NCBI GenBank assembly: GCA_964017195.1
Contig: OZ024890.1
Coordinates: forward strand, 66,204,367 to 66,268,366
From: Siderastrea radians
Lineage: Eukaryota; Cnidaria; Anthozoa; Scleractinia; Rhizangiidae
Length of the DNA stretch: 64,000 nucleotides
Direction of reading: 5' to 3'
The notes beneath the pieces are model-generated. The model saw only the letters and a program-made list of their open reading frames with translations. It ran no database searches and had not been told where the DNA came from. This document shows, piece after piece, positions 1-10,853 of this stretch; the stretch's first letter is position 1, and the number at the start of each line of letters is the position of its first letter. Made by a program: the position numbers and the translations under genes.

Positions 1-1185
1 AATGATATTCTCCATTTTTTTTTCATAAAATCGCTATGAAAATGGCGGTCTGCACTGCCGGAAAGAGCAGACACCAAATCAAATGAATTTGTATCTACTT
101 TTAAATAACGTCTGAGTTGTTTCGTTTGTGGAAGAAATAATGAGTTTCCAAAGAAAAAAAAAACAGCTGACGTTTATGAATTGTTTTCAGGAAGTTCCTG
201 TTCGGAAGTAATTAAAGAATTTTTAAATTGCCTTACCACAAGGCCAATCTTGAGAAAAGTACATTTGTTGCTAATTACGTCAGTTGCAAGAGTACCTTAT
301 ATAGGACTTCTAAAATTGTTGTGGTGTATGCGAATTCAAAGAGTCATTTCTCAACCTTATATTCTTGGGGTGAAGTTCATTTACACAAAATCCAATAAAA
401 GAAAATTGCGCTAAAATAAGCAAACTCTCTTCAAAGAGTACCTTTAAGTTGTATTGGTGATTGATGTATTATTCTACACATAAATCGCCTTTTTTTCAGA
501 ATTACGGTTTATGTGTATTGGTCTAGTTGCTTAATATTCAGCGATGCTGTTGCGAACTCGATCTCTGATCCCCGAAATTCATTTGACCGCAACATGTGAA
601 AACGTTTGTCGGGGGGAACGCCAGTCAGCTGTGAAGAGTTCACGCTAAGCAGCGAAAGAGATCTAAACAAAACTGGCATTGAACAAAAAGAGTCCTATAT
701 ACTTGATCTATTCTGAGCACTTTAGTAAGACCTTGACATACGTAATGTCGTTATAACCCTTAGAGACTCACGTTTGGTGAAATCCAAAATTGAACTGTGG
801 TAGACCGCCGAGGACTTTTCGGTCGCTTTGTTTGATTTCGATGTTATAAAGTTATAAAATTGACAAAACAGTTCGACATTTCCTTTGAGGAACGCTAAGA
901 AGGAACAGATCATAAAACTTACGTTATCAGACTCTTTGAGCTGACGTCACACCAGGCTACTTTACAGTGGAGCCTACTGGACTAATGTCATCAATTAAAA
1001 AGTTCATAAACCTTTTTCAAATACATGCGAATGTACTTAGACTTAAGATTTCGCAAGGAGGTCACACGACATTTCAACAGCACAGCACGCTTCAAATTTA
1101 ACCCTCAGAGACCATTCAGTGACCTCCAGAACTATGGCTGGTCAATGGCCAATAGGTAAAAGCACGGCGAAAGCATTTTTTTAGA
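1..1185. other. Gene-free stretch
   Basis: AT-rich sequence with only short ORFs that have no recognisable domain, no splice context and no compositional sign of coding. I see no repeat structure that I can define here. Confidence 0.5.
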
Positions 1186-1513
1186 AAGGCCCACCTTCAC
1201 CCAAACGGCCTTGCGACCGTTTGTTATTGTTTTTAAACGGTTCTAATGTTTTTCTCGCGATATGATTGGTTTTCCAGATTATTCCTGGGAGCGAGAAAAT
1301 CGTCATGTATGTTCAAAACAAATCGGAACAGCCAACTCGCAGCGATTTATTTTGCGAAGTTGCACCAATCTACAAGACTGTTGTCTTCCATGCAAGGCAT
1401 TTACTCCCCAAAACATTGAAATTATCTGCAGTTCGCCATGTAAAAGAAAAGCGACAGAAAGCGAGAACTCAGTTCGTTATGTTTACATTTCTAAGCGCCA
1501 GCAAGCGACTTAA

Positions 1514-2324
1514 GCCCGAAGTGTTCAATTGATAAAATCGATAATCGATAACATTCAATAAAAATCGATAAACATTAATAAATTGTATCGGAAATCGAAA
1601 AAAACCGATAAAGGGATACGTTGTGAGTAATCGATAATTATCGATTTTTCAATTATTCGTATCGATTTTTATCAAATTTATCGATTTTATCGGCGCAATA
1701 TTTTCCACGTGTTTTAGGTAGGGAAACATCAGAAATGAACGGACTTACTTAGAAACTATTATTACTTCAATAAACGATTCCAGAACAATTTTATTGCATC
1801 GAACGGTAACATTTTCAAACTAACAGGCCTGTAAAGAGTTTAAAATCAGTCGGTAGGTCAAGACATGGTTCCAGAATCAAAGAAATAAAGAAAGAAGAAC
1901 CTCAACTAGAATTAAATTGAATAAAGTATATTCTTGGAACTATTTGACTTTTAATGTATGATTTCGTTGACCCTGATAACTACGACTATAAGTGGGCGAA
2001 GAGGGCTGTAAGGATAACTCAATTTGCTGAAACACCCGACTAAACACCCTAACGAAGTCAATGAAAAGCAAAGAAAAACAAATGATAAGGCTGAGCGCTA
2101 GCTGAACACAAGCACTGCCTCCGAAGAAGCTGTTTTGTTGTATTTTACCGGGGTGAAAAATGGCACGGTCCTCTAAGACGATAAAATCGATAAAATCGAT
2201 ACCATTAAAAACCAGGATCAGTTGTGAGTATCGATTTTTATCGATTGATCGATAAAAGCGATAACGTTTAATTAAGAATTATCGATTGTTATCGATTTAT
2301 CGAACGGTTTTCCGTTAGCGGTTT
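1514..2324. mobile_element. ATCGAT-rich insertion
   Basis: About 810 bp absent from the related repeat at 57.5 kb. Two clusters (1527-1695 and 2180-2302) each hold seven ATCGAT hexamers, mostly inside longer GATAAAATCGATAA-like or TTATCGATTTTTATC-like runs. GTTGTGAGTA occurs in both clusters in the same orientation. The clusters look like the terminal parts of a non-autonomous element, but I cannot define exact ends or a target duplication. No ORF of note lies between them. Confidence 0.5.
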
Positions 2325-2363
2325 TTGTAGACATTCGATTGTTTTAGTTTGCAAAATTATGTA

Positions 2364-2455
2364 CTTATTGGCTGAGTGGAAGGGCCCGACGGAAAAACAT
2401 TTGGCTCGAGAGCCAAATATTTTCCCGTCAGGCCCGACCTAACTCAGTCAATAAG
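2364..2455. repeat. Long hairpin at left edge of the recombinase element
   Basis: An imperfect palindrome with arms of about 45 nt centred near CTCGAG (2405-2410). The outer arms read CTTATTG...CTGAGT and ACTCAG...CAATAAG, and the inner arms carry GGGCCCGACGG and CCGTCAGGCCCGA. It lies at the inferred left boundary of the tyrosine recombinase insertion. CTTATTG at 2364-2370 is repeated at 4382-4388, on the other side of the insertion. Confidence 0.7.
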
Positions 2456-2779
2456 CATTTTATCATACGGCCGTCCCGTTTTTTCTTTCAATCTTTTGTC
2501 TTTCATTTTTTTTTCCTTGGGAAGGGCAGCGTTTGTTTAGTTTCGCGCGCATTTTCAAAAAGCCAATGATATCACGCCATTCATTCAGGATGTCAGTAAA
2601 GTGTATTTCAACAGTTTAAGCTGCAAAGTACAGAATATTTCAATATTTTCGACAACTTTTCGAGCAAAAGCTCTAATTTTTGCTAAATGTAATAACGTCA
2701 TTCAAATCTTTATACAACATATGAAAGGAAATCTTACAACAATGTAATAATGTACCGAGAACGTCGATTACAAAGAAAC

Positions 2780-4182
2780 TCAGCAGCCCCCTTCGTCTGA
2801 AGATTCGATAACATGACGGCGACGCTTCTTCGGAGCTGAAATTTGTGCAGCGTGTTTCGAGCCAGAGGTTTCAGGAAGGACAAGATTCTGTATGTTAATC
2901 ACACCGATGCTTGCTCCTGAAGATATGCCATTTGTTTGGATGGACTCTTGAACGGTACCACTTGACTGATTTTGCGGTTTTTCCTCCGCTGTTTCTGCCT
3001 TTGGTTTGGGCCTGGAGTTTTCTTTCCCGCTGAGTATTTTAGACATCTGGCGCTGCTGTTGATGGGATGCTACGGCATAACTATCGAGACTTTTAAGGCT
3101 CTTGTGGCCACTCAGTTGCGCCACATTGTTGTGCGAAACACCGGAATCAAGAAGCGTTTTGATGCAAGTTTTTTTCACCGAGTGGTTGGTGAATTTCCCG
3201 CTCGTAGACAATGGCAGGTTTTTCGTGGCGCTTGAAAGGAATTGGCCGATTTTGTTTTTTTCCTATCGGTCTTTTTGAAAACCAAATCCTATCTTCTGGT
3301 TTTCGTTGGTGATGAACAGCCAGGAAAAAAGGACTTTCCGGTGATTTGGCCTCTTCTGGTCGCCTGTAAACAAACTCTTTATAGCAAGCTACTGGACATT
3401 TTCGGTCGCCTGTTTCGTACGCTTTAGGAAGGAAAGATCGTCGATGCTCATTTTCATCTCCGTGGCGGGTCTTACTCTCCCTTTCGGTTGACCATTCCAA
3501 GTACTCTTCGCCACTCGCTTCATCTTTTCTCAAAACGATATCGCCAAATTTCATCTGCCTTGCTTCGTGTCTGGCTCGGTGGCCAAAGTGGAGAGTTAGC
3601 AAGAACCACATCGTACGTGAAAGGACATCAGGATCATGGATGCCGAACTGATTCTCATCAAAGAAGCGCTCAATATGCCAGGGCTACTGTGGCATTTGGT
3701 TTGTTCCCTTTGCCCTGCTTCCTGAGTTCTCGACGCTTGGATTTAAGGACTTCTCTTGAGACTTTGAATTCTTCATCTTTGAGGATGTTTATCTCTGCAC
3801 TGTTATCATCCAAGTAGCGCTGAATACTGCGCGAGAAAGCGGACGTTGTATCAGGTTCGTATTCTGTGTTGTCCTTCTTCTTCGCTGTAATGTAGAAATT
3901 GCATAACAGACTGTCGAGCTCAGCCGGAGGAATTTCCGTTATCTTTCGTTTCTCGCAACATTCATTAAGAAATCTCTGAAATACATTCATGTCATACATT
4001 GTTTTTTTCACAGTGTTTGCTTGTTGTTGGCTTCTAATAAAATTGTGAACTTCTACATCTGTGAGAAGTTTTGACTTTTTTTCTTCGCTTTCGAAGTAAG
4101 TTGACTTTTGAAGAAGTTCCATATCGGACAGATCATCAGGGTAGTAAAATTCGTTGTCGTAATGTTCACTTACATCGCTCAT
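2780..4182 (-). pseudogene. Crypton-like (DUF3504) tyrosine recombinase, frameshifted
   Basis: Three consecutive minus-strand segments in three different frames together cover a tyrosine recombinase of the DUF3504/Crypton kind, as in KIAA1958, QRICH1 and ZMYM relatives. The start is ATG at 4182. Segment one (4182-3670) is the N-terminal core-binding part. Segment two (open before 3611, to 3147) has the first catalytic arginine region, GHRARHEARQMKFGDI. Segment three (about 3235-2780) has NHSVKKT, SGHKS and the tyrosine in LDSYA, then a Lys/Arg-rich tail. Single-base indels near 3670 and near 3225 break the frame. The usual HxxR motif reads HxxK, so this copy is probably inactive even apart from the shifts. 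Assembly error is possible, since a gap lies close by, but two indels plus the substitution favour decay. Confidence 0.8.
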
Positions 4183-4239
4183 TTTGAAGGAAAAGTTAGG
4201 AATTATACTACAACAAAATTGTTTCAGCTCAACTATGGG

Positions 4240-4309
4240 AGGGCCGTACGCAATGCTCGCAGGGCCGGACGGCTTTTTCCGGCCCGCTTACGCCATCGCG
4301 TACGGCCCT
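4240..4309. repeat. Nested perfect palindrome
   Basis: AGGGCCGTACGC (4240-4251) is the exact reverse complement of 4298-4309. An inner pair around GGGCCGGA and TCCGGCCC forms a second stem with a short CTTTT loop. The motif GGGGCCGTACGG recurs once more at about 4353. It lies just 5' of the recombinase ATG, so it could be a terminal or regulatory hairpin of that element. Confidence 0.8.
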
Positions 4310-4609
4310 CATACGGGACGTTCATCAATGGTTTTGCAAAGAAGAAGCTGGCGGGGCCGTACGGATCATATGATAAGCGATCTTATTGCCATATAGAGGT
4401 TGGTCTGGAGGGAAATAAACCGCGTATACGAGTCGATAGCAACTCATTTATTATCGCTTGCAACAATTTCGTGTTACACGAAATTCGTAAGCAGCTAGCG
4501 CGGCGCACAAGGCCTTTTGGGTGTAGGTGGACCTTTAAGTATCTCATTCGCGGAAGAAATCCTCTCTTGTCCAAACTGATTGCTTTAAACCGGAGACAAG
4601 CGCAAACTG

Positions 4610-4809
4610 NNNNNNNNNNNNNNNNNNNNNNNNNNNNNNNNNNNNNNNNNNNNNNNNNNNNNNNNNNNNNNNNNNNNNNNNNNNNNNNNNNNNNNNNNNN
4701 NNNNNNNNNNNNNNNNNNNNNNNNNNNNNNNNNNNNNNNNNNNNNNNNNNNNNNNNNNNNNNNNNNNNNNNNNNNNNNNNNNNNNNNNNNNNNNNNNNNN
4801 NNNNNNNNN
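4610..4809. other. Assembly gap (200 N)
   Basis: Exactly 200 unresolved bases, the usual size of a placeholder gap, so the true distance is unknown. ORFs reading through it are artefacts. Confidence 0.99.
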
Positions 4810-5037
4810 GGTTGAAATTGCATTATCTTTCTTACCAGAACTTTCTTTTTTTAGGCAAAAATAAATAAAGCAATAGAGCAGTTCTACTGAGTCGGTGCTC
4901 ATATTTCTTGTTTTTTTTTTAGCGACAACCCTAAAAACAAGATACAGCCTTTATGTAAAACCGTTTTTGAATTCAACCGATGACGCCACAAAGTATAGAC
5001 ATGTATTTCTGATTACGTCCTCACGACAACCTTAGTT

Positions 5038-5043
5038 TTTATT
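5038..5043 (-). promoter_or_regulatory. Poly(A) signal of the GPCR gene at 5.1-6.2 kb
   Basis: AATAAA on the minus strand, 19 nt after the TAA/TGA-type stop of the receptor ORF. The position fits a very short 3' UTR; no transcript evidence is available. Confidence 0.5.
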
Positions 5044-5061
5044 GCTTGAAATTTGGATTTT

Positions 5062-6144
5062 TTAAACATTTTCCGTGACTTGCAAGTTGCCCGTAGAATA
5101 TTTTGCCCTTTTATGCATTGAAAACAAATCAGCCCTCGTTTTGGCCAGGCGTCTGTGTCCTGTTGTCCCAAAGGTTCCTCTTAACTGGTCACCAGTATAC
5201 AGAAGGTTTAGATTAACCGCTGACGAGGAATTAATCAAATTGGATACTGAAGCCAAAGTGACACCCGCTACGTTTTTTACCTGGGTACTCCTCTTGGGGC
5301 TTAGGGATCCATTCCTGAGGAAGCCAATAATTGCTTTACGAAATTCCTGCATTCGAAATGAGTACACAAGCGTGTTCACAAAGGAATTGCTGTACTGAAG
5401 CAGTTTGATGACATAAACCAACTTATTTGAGGGATATGCACAATGCTTGCAGAAATGAACGATTATAATAATGGCTTCGAATGGCATCCATGTCAAGATG
5501 AAGATTCCAGTGATAACAAATAAAGTTATGGACAGTTTTTTATCTCTTTCAACGCCCCTGCGTCGCCTTCGTCGTTGCTTGATTCTAATCCACAGCACAG
5601 TATAGGCAGTACAAGCAATTGCGAGAGATACTGACAATAAGATTACTGTTACAGTGTGAACGCCACCACTGATGAACTTAAATCGGAGACCCAGATAAAG
5701 ACAAGATATTGCGACGGCTAAGAGCCATGTGGCAGCCACGGCAACTACGTAACACTTCAGTGGCGTGGTGTGGCGATATTTCCATGGCCAACCAACCGCG
5801 TACAACCTCTCAACGGAAACTATTGCCAAGGTGAAAACCGACGCCATGCCCGATGCAATGTCTATAGTGTAGTAAAGTGTCTGGATCACTTGGCTTCCAC
5901 TCCATAAACTTGAATCTATAAAGTGGCAGATGTAGAGTGGCATAGCTAAAGCTCCAACCATCAAATCAGCCACGGCCAGAGAAATGAGAAAGTAGTGGGT
6001 TGGTTTTCGGAGGAGCCTTGTTTTCGTAAAAGCGGCGATCGTCAAGGAATTTCCAACTATTATGGTAAGAGCAACCAGGCCAAATGCCCCACTCAATGCA
6101 ACGGACTCTGTTTTTGTAAGTGCCGAGTTCGCCGAGCTTGACAT
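5062..6144 (-). CDS. Class A (rhodopsin-like) G protein-coupled receptor 1, orphan
   Basis: A 360-residue uninterrupted ORF encodes a seven-helix receptor of the plasma membrane. TM1 carries GNSLTIAAF (N32), TM2 SLAVADLMVG (D60), TM3 ends SVERLYAV (E112-R113 instead of DRY), TM6 has LTWMPF (W219) instead of CWxP, and TM7 has NSFVNTLVYSF in place of NPxxY. The third intracellular loop is short and very basic (run of arginines, about 190-197). No Cys is evident at the normal top of TM3, while a CxxC lies in extracellular loop 3 (C232, C235). Ligand and coupling are unknown. It is closely related to the receptors at 43.4 and 52.1 kb. The coding exon starts just after a splice acceptor (TTTTTTTGCAG, exon from 6155), leaving 11 nt of UTR before the ATG, so a 5'-UTR intron is likely. 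Confidence 0.92.
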   Translation of the reverse strand: MSSSANSALTKTESVALSGAFGLVALTIIVGNSLTIAAFTKTRLLRKPTHYFLISLAVADLMVGALAMPLYICHFIDSSLWSGSQVIQTLYYTIDIASGMASVFTLAIVSVERLYAVGWPWKYRHTTPLKCYVVAVAATWLLAVAISCLYLGLRFKFISGGVHTVTVILLSVSLAIACTAYTVLWIRIKQRRRRRRGVERDKKLSITLFVITGIFILTWMPFEAIIIIVHFCKHCAYPSNKLVYVIKLLQYSNSFVNTLVYSFRMQEFRKAIIGFLRNGSLSPKRSTQVKNVAGVTLASVSNLINSSSAVNLNLLYTGDQLRGTFGTTGHRRLAKTRADLFSMHKRAKYSTGNLQVTENV

Positions 6145-6155
6145 TTTATATGGGA

Positions 6156-8503
6156 CTGCAAAAAAATAAAGAATTCAATTTTTTCAAAAGCTTCAATCTG
6201 TTAAGGTTTGAAACTGGGTGGCCATTTCAAATTTAATTTTTACCATACTGCTTTAGAACCTAATGACGTCTCCCGTTGTCGCGAGCGAAATACTAATATT
6301 TATGCTATTTTAAATTGATTCTTCACCATGTCAGTCGATCTGGTGACAAATGCGATACTGAAGACAACTTTGTTGGCGAAGAAATCATCCTAAGCTAAGT
6401 TTACAACTGGTGCGAGTTAAGGCCCGAAAAGCAATTTGTAATAACATGGACCTCTCATTCTACAAAGCTTTTACTTTAACAAATGTACTACTGTACTTCG
6501 TTTGCAAGAGGTAGTGTGAAATCGGCCAGATGCATTGTGAGAGAACCAGAGAATGGTGCACAGCTTTCGAGAAACACACACCAGATCATATATCTGAGCA
6601 AATTTTGCAAAACATTTCCGCAATCTTTTTGGGTCCGCCTTTACTCCCCTGCGGCCGGCCAAACATGAAGGGGGGGGGGAGGGGATGCGTCACCCGATAT
6701 GCCAGTACACTGCCCAGGGACTACCCTTTCTGACAGTGGGCATTGTAGGGTCTAGAGGCCAAATTGGACAAGGGGGGTAGAGTGGGGGAGAGAATGGCTT
6801 TTTACAACCTTTTTTCTTCAGTGGGGACATAATAACAAGACTAACCTGTCCGATGTTATCTATTGGAGACTTTTGTATCTTTTTCGTGGTTTCTCTTCAA
6901 AAGGCAGCTGCATTTTTGTTTGCATTTTGTTTCATTTTCATATTCTTTTAGCATATCATATAATGTGATAAAAAATGACGACTTCCGCACTCTTAAAATT
7001 ACATATGCAAAAAAGAAGAAAGTTCTCGCTGAAATATTATGGTGTTGTAACTGATCAATTGTTTTTATTATTAGTAGTATTTTTTTAAATGCATAGTTCT
7101 CGTGTGGGAAGTCAAGGTGCTCCTGAGGTTTTTCTATGAAATAACCACCTAAGCAATACCGAGAATTGAAGAATGATGGCCAAACTTTGCCGAGTTACTC
7201 AGTTCCTAAATCGCTTTATTTAAAGCCAAACATTTATTCAAAATATGAACAAAGGGACAAAACATTTGACACAATCGTATGTATTAGCGCTTCATTCAAA
7301 ATAAAAAGATACAAGTAGCACCATGGAGGATTGAAATTATCAGTTGTTAACAAAACATTTTAAGGTTCATCGGATGATTTTGTTTTAGATAAGGTGCCTT
7401 ACAAGAAATAGAAATTCAGACATAGCTACTGTTCAGACATAGCTATTGTTCACCGAAAAATTTGCACAATAATACTTTCGCGCTATATACCAGTAAGTAG
7501 TTTTTGGGGAAAAAATTTATCGGTTTTGCCATAGAAGACACTGCTAAATTAGACACAAGTAAGAAGTAAAATTTACATTAAAACGACTTACATGGACTTT
7601 TCAATTCAAATCATTCCAAGCTGTCTCTCAGTTTTTTCTTCAGAATTATCTGTTCTCCTTCCCCAAAAACCACAGATTTATGGCCATTTATCAAATGGTC
7701 TCGATATTAAAAGCCTGTGGGCGATGGAAATTCAAATGGTATAGTTGTTTTGATGACAGCACGGCTGATAACATGAGTCTATTCAACACGTCACCCAATT
7801 TAATGAACAAACACTTCATGTCTGTGTCATATAAGTGAAAAATAATTTTAATCTTCGTGACCGCAAAATGAAAATAAAGAAGAAACAAGGGTCTGGGCTT
7901 GCAACATATGAAAGACTTTCAACTTTTCAATGCTTCCGCTTCATCTTATACCCGATGTTTTTGGTACTGCCAAATGAGGCTAGCTAATGATGAAGGAAGA
8001 GAATGCCAATCTCACAAAGGCTTAAAGCCCTGAATGACATGTTTCCTGACTGAAGCTGATAGACAAAGCTTCCAATGTTTTGTTTTTCAAACAAACCATT
8101 ATCATTCTGAAAAAGATACGTGACGCATTGTGACGAAGGTATTTTAATATCTAGAAAAATATGTGAATTTTACTCTTGGACCACCAGATTAATTAAAACT
8201 GAGGTTTGTGAGGACTCACTCTAGAAATGTTCTAAAAAATGTTCCTAATAAGAGGAATAATACACATTGTTTAGCCACTACATGAGAACAATTTCCAAAA
8301 ATGTTCTTTACAACTTCGTTCTAAATCTATTAGATATGGCATGGAAAGATTAACTACAATTCTAAGTTTCGCGTCAGGAAAGGAAAGCTTACCTCCTTGA
8401 TCGCCTACGAATGAGTGGGCTGCAATGAAAGTCATGGTTCTTTACAAACAAAAACTCCATATCATCGCAAATAAATATCCAGTGATACTAATGATATGAG
8501 TTT
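6156..8503. other. Gene-free stretch upstream of GPCR 1
   Basis: Any first non-coding exon and the promoter of the minus-strand receptor should lie here, but I cannot place them. Poly-G and purine tracts occur near 6668-6790. No coding region is supported. Confidence 0.45.
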
Positions 8504-9267
8504 TCATCAGCACCCGCCATTTTCAGTAGCGGTAGGCATACCTTTTACACAAACTTTGATGAGAATGGGTTGCTATGGTTACGATATATGACGTCATAAG
8601 CAGTAGGTAGTCAACCCATTGGGAATTTAAAATGCGTGTGTTTCGCTTTTTTCCGCGAAGAAAGCACACAATGTCGACAGCAGTGTTTAATTATGTCAAA
8701 TTCTACATGTCTAGTAGCTTCAAAAACGGTTCCATTTCCGCCCTTTTTTGTCATTTCTCATTTTGACCGAATCAAAGATGGCCGCCATCTTGGATGACGT
8801 TCAAGCAAGGACACACCCCAACCGTGGTACAAGGGAGGTTGATGGAACCCCTCCCCCTTGAATTATTTATTTGTTACAATATTTCGAGGAGATTCTACCT
8901 TTAGTAAAGAAAGCCTGTGATGCGCTCTACAAGATGAGGTATATATTGAGTTGCAGCGCTGCTAGGGGCCTGTGATGTCACCCAAGATGACTTCCGTCTT
9001 GGATTTTACCCGGAATTAGCTGAAAATATCAAAAAACGGCGGAAATTCACATTTTTGGTGCTAGACATGTAGAATATGACATAATTAAGCACTTTGCTTC
9101 TTTTTGTCAACATTTTGAGAAAAACACGCATTTTTACTCTAAACTGGCTTGACCACCAGCTACTTATGATGCCATATCTCGTAACCATAGTAACCAGTTC
9201 TCACCAAGCTTGTGTCATAATGTGTCTAAGGAATATGTATACAGCTTCTGAAAGCGGCAGGTGCTGA
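8504..9267. mobile_element. Degenerate long-arm inverted repeat element
   Basis: The arms at about 8504-8815 and 8945-9267 are diverged reverse complements over roughly 310 nt. Shared stretches include CATCAGCACC-GCC, CTATGGTTACGA-ATATG, TTAATTATGTCA and ATTCTACATGTCTAG. The loop between the arms is only about 130 bp. This is a fold-back or long-TIR MITE with no coding capacity. The arms share many mismatches and some indels, so it is old. Exact ends and target duplication are not clear. Confidence 0.75.
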
Positions 9268-10132
9268 TGAACAGACATCTTTTGAAGGAAGGGGGGGTGG
9301 CATCCAAAATCTTATTTTTAACCCCATTCTGCCTTTTCTCTTTCCAGAAAAGATCAGAAAACGCGCCCTGAGACAATAGTTAAGTACAAAGTAGTGATGC
9401 TTGATTGATTTTCAGGCGAGGGATTGGGTGCGAGTGAAGCGAGGCGAGAAGGGTTTCATTAAAAAACTGAAAGGAACCTTGATCCACTGAAAAGAAAAAC
9501 GCTAATAAAGAAATACTCTCATGATCACTATCAGCCTTTTGTATTTTGTTTTGATCTTTTATTGGAACCATCGAAAATATTGTTAAGCGAAATTCCTGTC
9601 TCTCTGGAGGGCCTTTTGGTGTTTGGATCTCTTGGTGTTTGTAAACTTTCTTTATGGTAATGCCGACGTAATGTTGAAACAGGTGATTCTGTACAAAAAA
9701 AGTCTCACCACTTCGTTGCGCTGTTTTATCAGGTTGCATTGATAAACATAAAGCAATTTAGAACATACAAATCTTACCATGATTTTACTAAACGTGCCGA
9801 ACCTGATTAAGCACGTGTCAGCTCAACTAGTATAGGGATAGATTTATTCTCGTTAGGGTTCTGATAATTCTGCATAGTATCGACTCAAGTGGATTTTGGT
9901 GTTTGAGTAAATATGTGACCGCGCTGCGATTTGACTGTCTTTACCGTATTGATGCAAATCAACTTGGCACGCAACTCGCTTAACCTTTGCAGGAAAGCTA
10001 TTGACGAACGAAAAAGTCCCCATTTGAAAAATAGCGAACTTTTTTTTATGACAACGAAGATATCTCAGTAAAGTCTATTTGAAGCCGTTTGATTATGTCC
10101 TCGACAAAACCTTTTGTTCTTCAATTAACGTA
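9268..10132. other. Gene-free stretch
   Basis: A 119-residue minus ORF (9380-9739) has no recognisable domain, no splice context and no homology I know. I do not call it a gene. Confidence 0.4.
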
Positions 10133-10853
10133 ATATATAGATTTAGCCATGCCTAAAAGCTAAGCCTCCAAGGAATAAACTGGTGCTCGTTTCTCAAAAA
10201 TAGTCCTGAAACTTTTCGCTCTGAAATATATTTCGGGGCTTTCTTTGACTCGTTCCCTTTCGAAAAGTGTTTCTCAAAAAGCCCGAAAGTGTTCCGAATT
10301 GTCCTCCAATATTTTGAGGATCTGTTCTGTAAAACCAAGCTCGAAAGGTCATTCTAGAGGCTGAGCAAAGCTCAATTTTTTTTCGGGTATCAAACTGAAC
10401 ACATATTTTACTCAGGATGAGGTCCTTTAAAGGCAGCTTTCGTAACTTGAAGTTTTCGCCTACTACCAGTATTCTTTTGAACTTTTTCTTTCCATTTATA
10501 GGTATTAAATGTTTTTTTCTCAAGTTTAAAACTACAGTACCGTCGAACAATCGTTTTGCTAAATAAACTTTTTCAAAAACTACTCTTTTTCAAAAGCGAC
10601 GATGGTCATGCGATTTCCCGCCAAGAAAAACGCTGGTTGCCCAAAAGCACCGCGCGATTTCCCGCCAAGAAAAGATGCCATTCTCCACTCCCGGTCGGGT
10701 TGCCTTGGGACCTCCCTCCCCCTCCCCCAGAGTCTGTACGGGCGTACGCTGACGTCACAACCAAATTTTTTCGGATCGATACATTACCAAATTTCCTTAG
10801 CAATGGAGCTCCGCTGGCGGGCTTTGCCCGCAGGCTCCGCTATTATTTCGTTA
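10133..10853 (+). repeat. Interspersed repeat family X, short copy
   Basis: Both ends match the copy at 44965-47029 in the same orientation. The 5' part begins ATATATAGATTTAGCC and shares over 200 nt. The 3' part shares GCGATTTCCCGCCAAGAAAA and a terminal GGAGCTCCGCTGGCGGGC-TTT-GCCCGCAGGCTCCGCTAT region, in which GCGGGC and GCCCGC form a small hairpin and CTCCGCT is directly repeated. This copy is about 720 bp against about 2.07 kb, so it lacks most of the middle. It is non-coding. I cannot assign a superfamily; the 3' hairpin is compatible with, but does not prove, a Helitron-type end. Confidence 0.75.

Larger units (their letters stand above)
2371..4381 (-). mobile_element. Crypton-like tyrosine recombinase element
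   Basis: The insertion is about 2.0 kb, defined by comparison with the uninterrupted repeat copy at 57.6 kb. It carries one decayed DUF3504/Crypton-type recombinase gene. Palindromes sit near both edges (2364-2455 and 4240-4309), both built on GGGCC-GACGG/GTACGG motifs, with a further TATCATA-ACGG-CCC motif in inverted orientation at about 2460-2478 and 4352-4375. A short CTTATTG direct repeat flanks the insertion. Cryptons move through a recombined circle and lack DDE-type terminal repeats, so short identical flanks are compatible with that, but the exact ends are my inference. Confidence 0.55.
1186..4470 (+). repeat. Dispersed repeat, copy A, split by two insertions
   Basis: Three blocks (about 1186-1513, 2325-2372 and 4376-4470) match, in order and orientation, one continuous sequence at 57199-57715. 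Block one starts AAGGCCCACCTTCACCCAAA and includes the conserved CGAGAAAATCGTCA region. Block two shares GACATTCGATTGTTTT. Block three shares the GAGGTT-GTCTG and ATAGCAACTCA parts. The two gaps relative to the copy at 57 kb therefore mark insertions: an ATCGAT-rich block (about 1514-2324) and a tyrosine recombinase element (about 2371-4381). The family is unknown to me. The ORFs at 1262-1532 lie in this repeat and are not conserved in frame in the other copy. Confidence 0.75.

Noticed and set aside
1262..1532. Two overlapping ORFs
   Set aside because: They lie in the dispersed repeat, and the copy at 57 kb does not keep the frames.
4108..4902. ORFs running into the N gap
   Set aside because: They depend on unresolved bases and include palindromic non-coding DNA.
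9380..9739. 119-aa ORF, minus strand
   Set aside because: No domain, no splice context and no homologue that I know.
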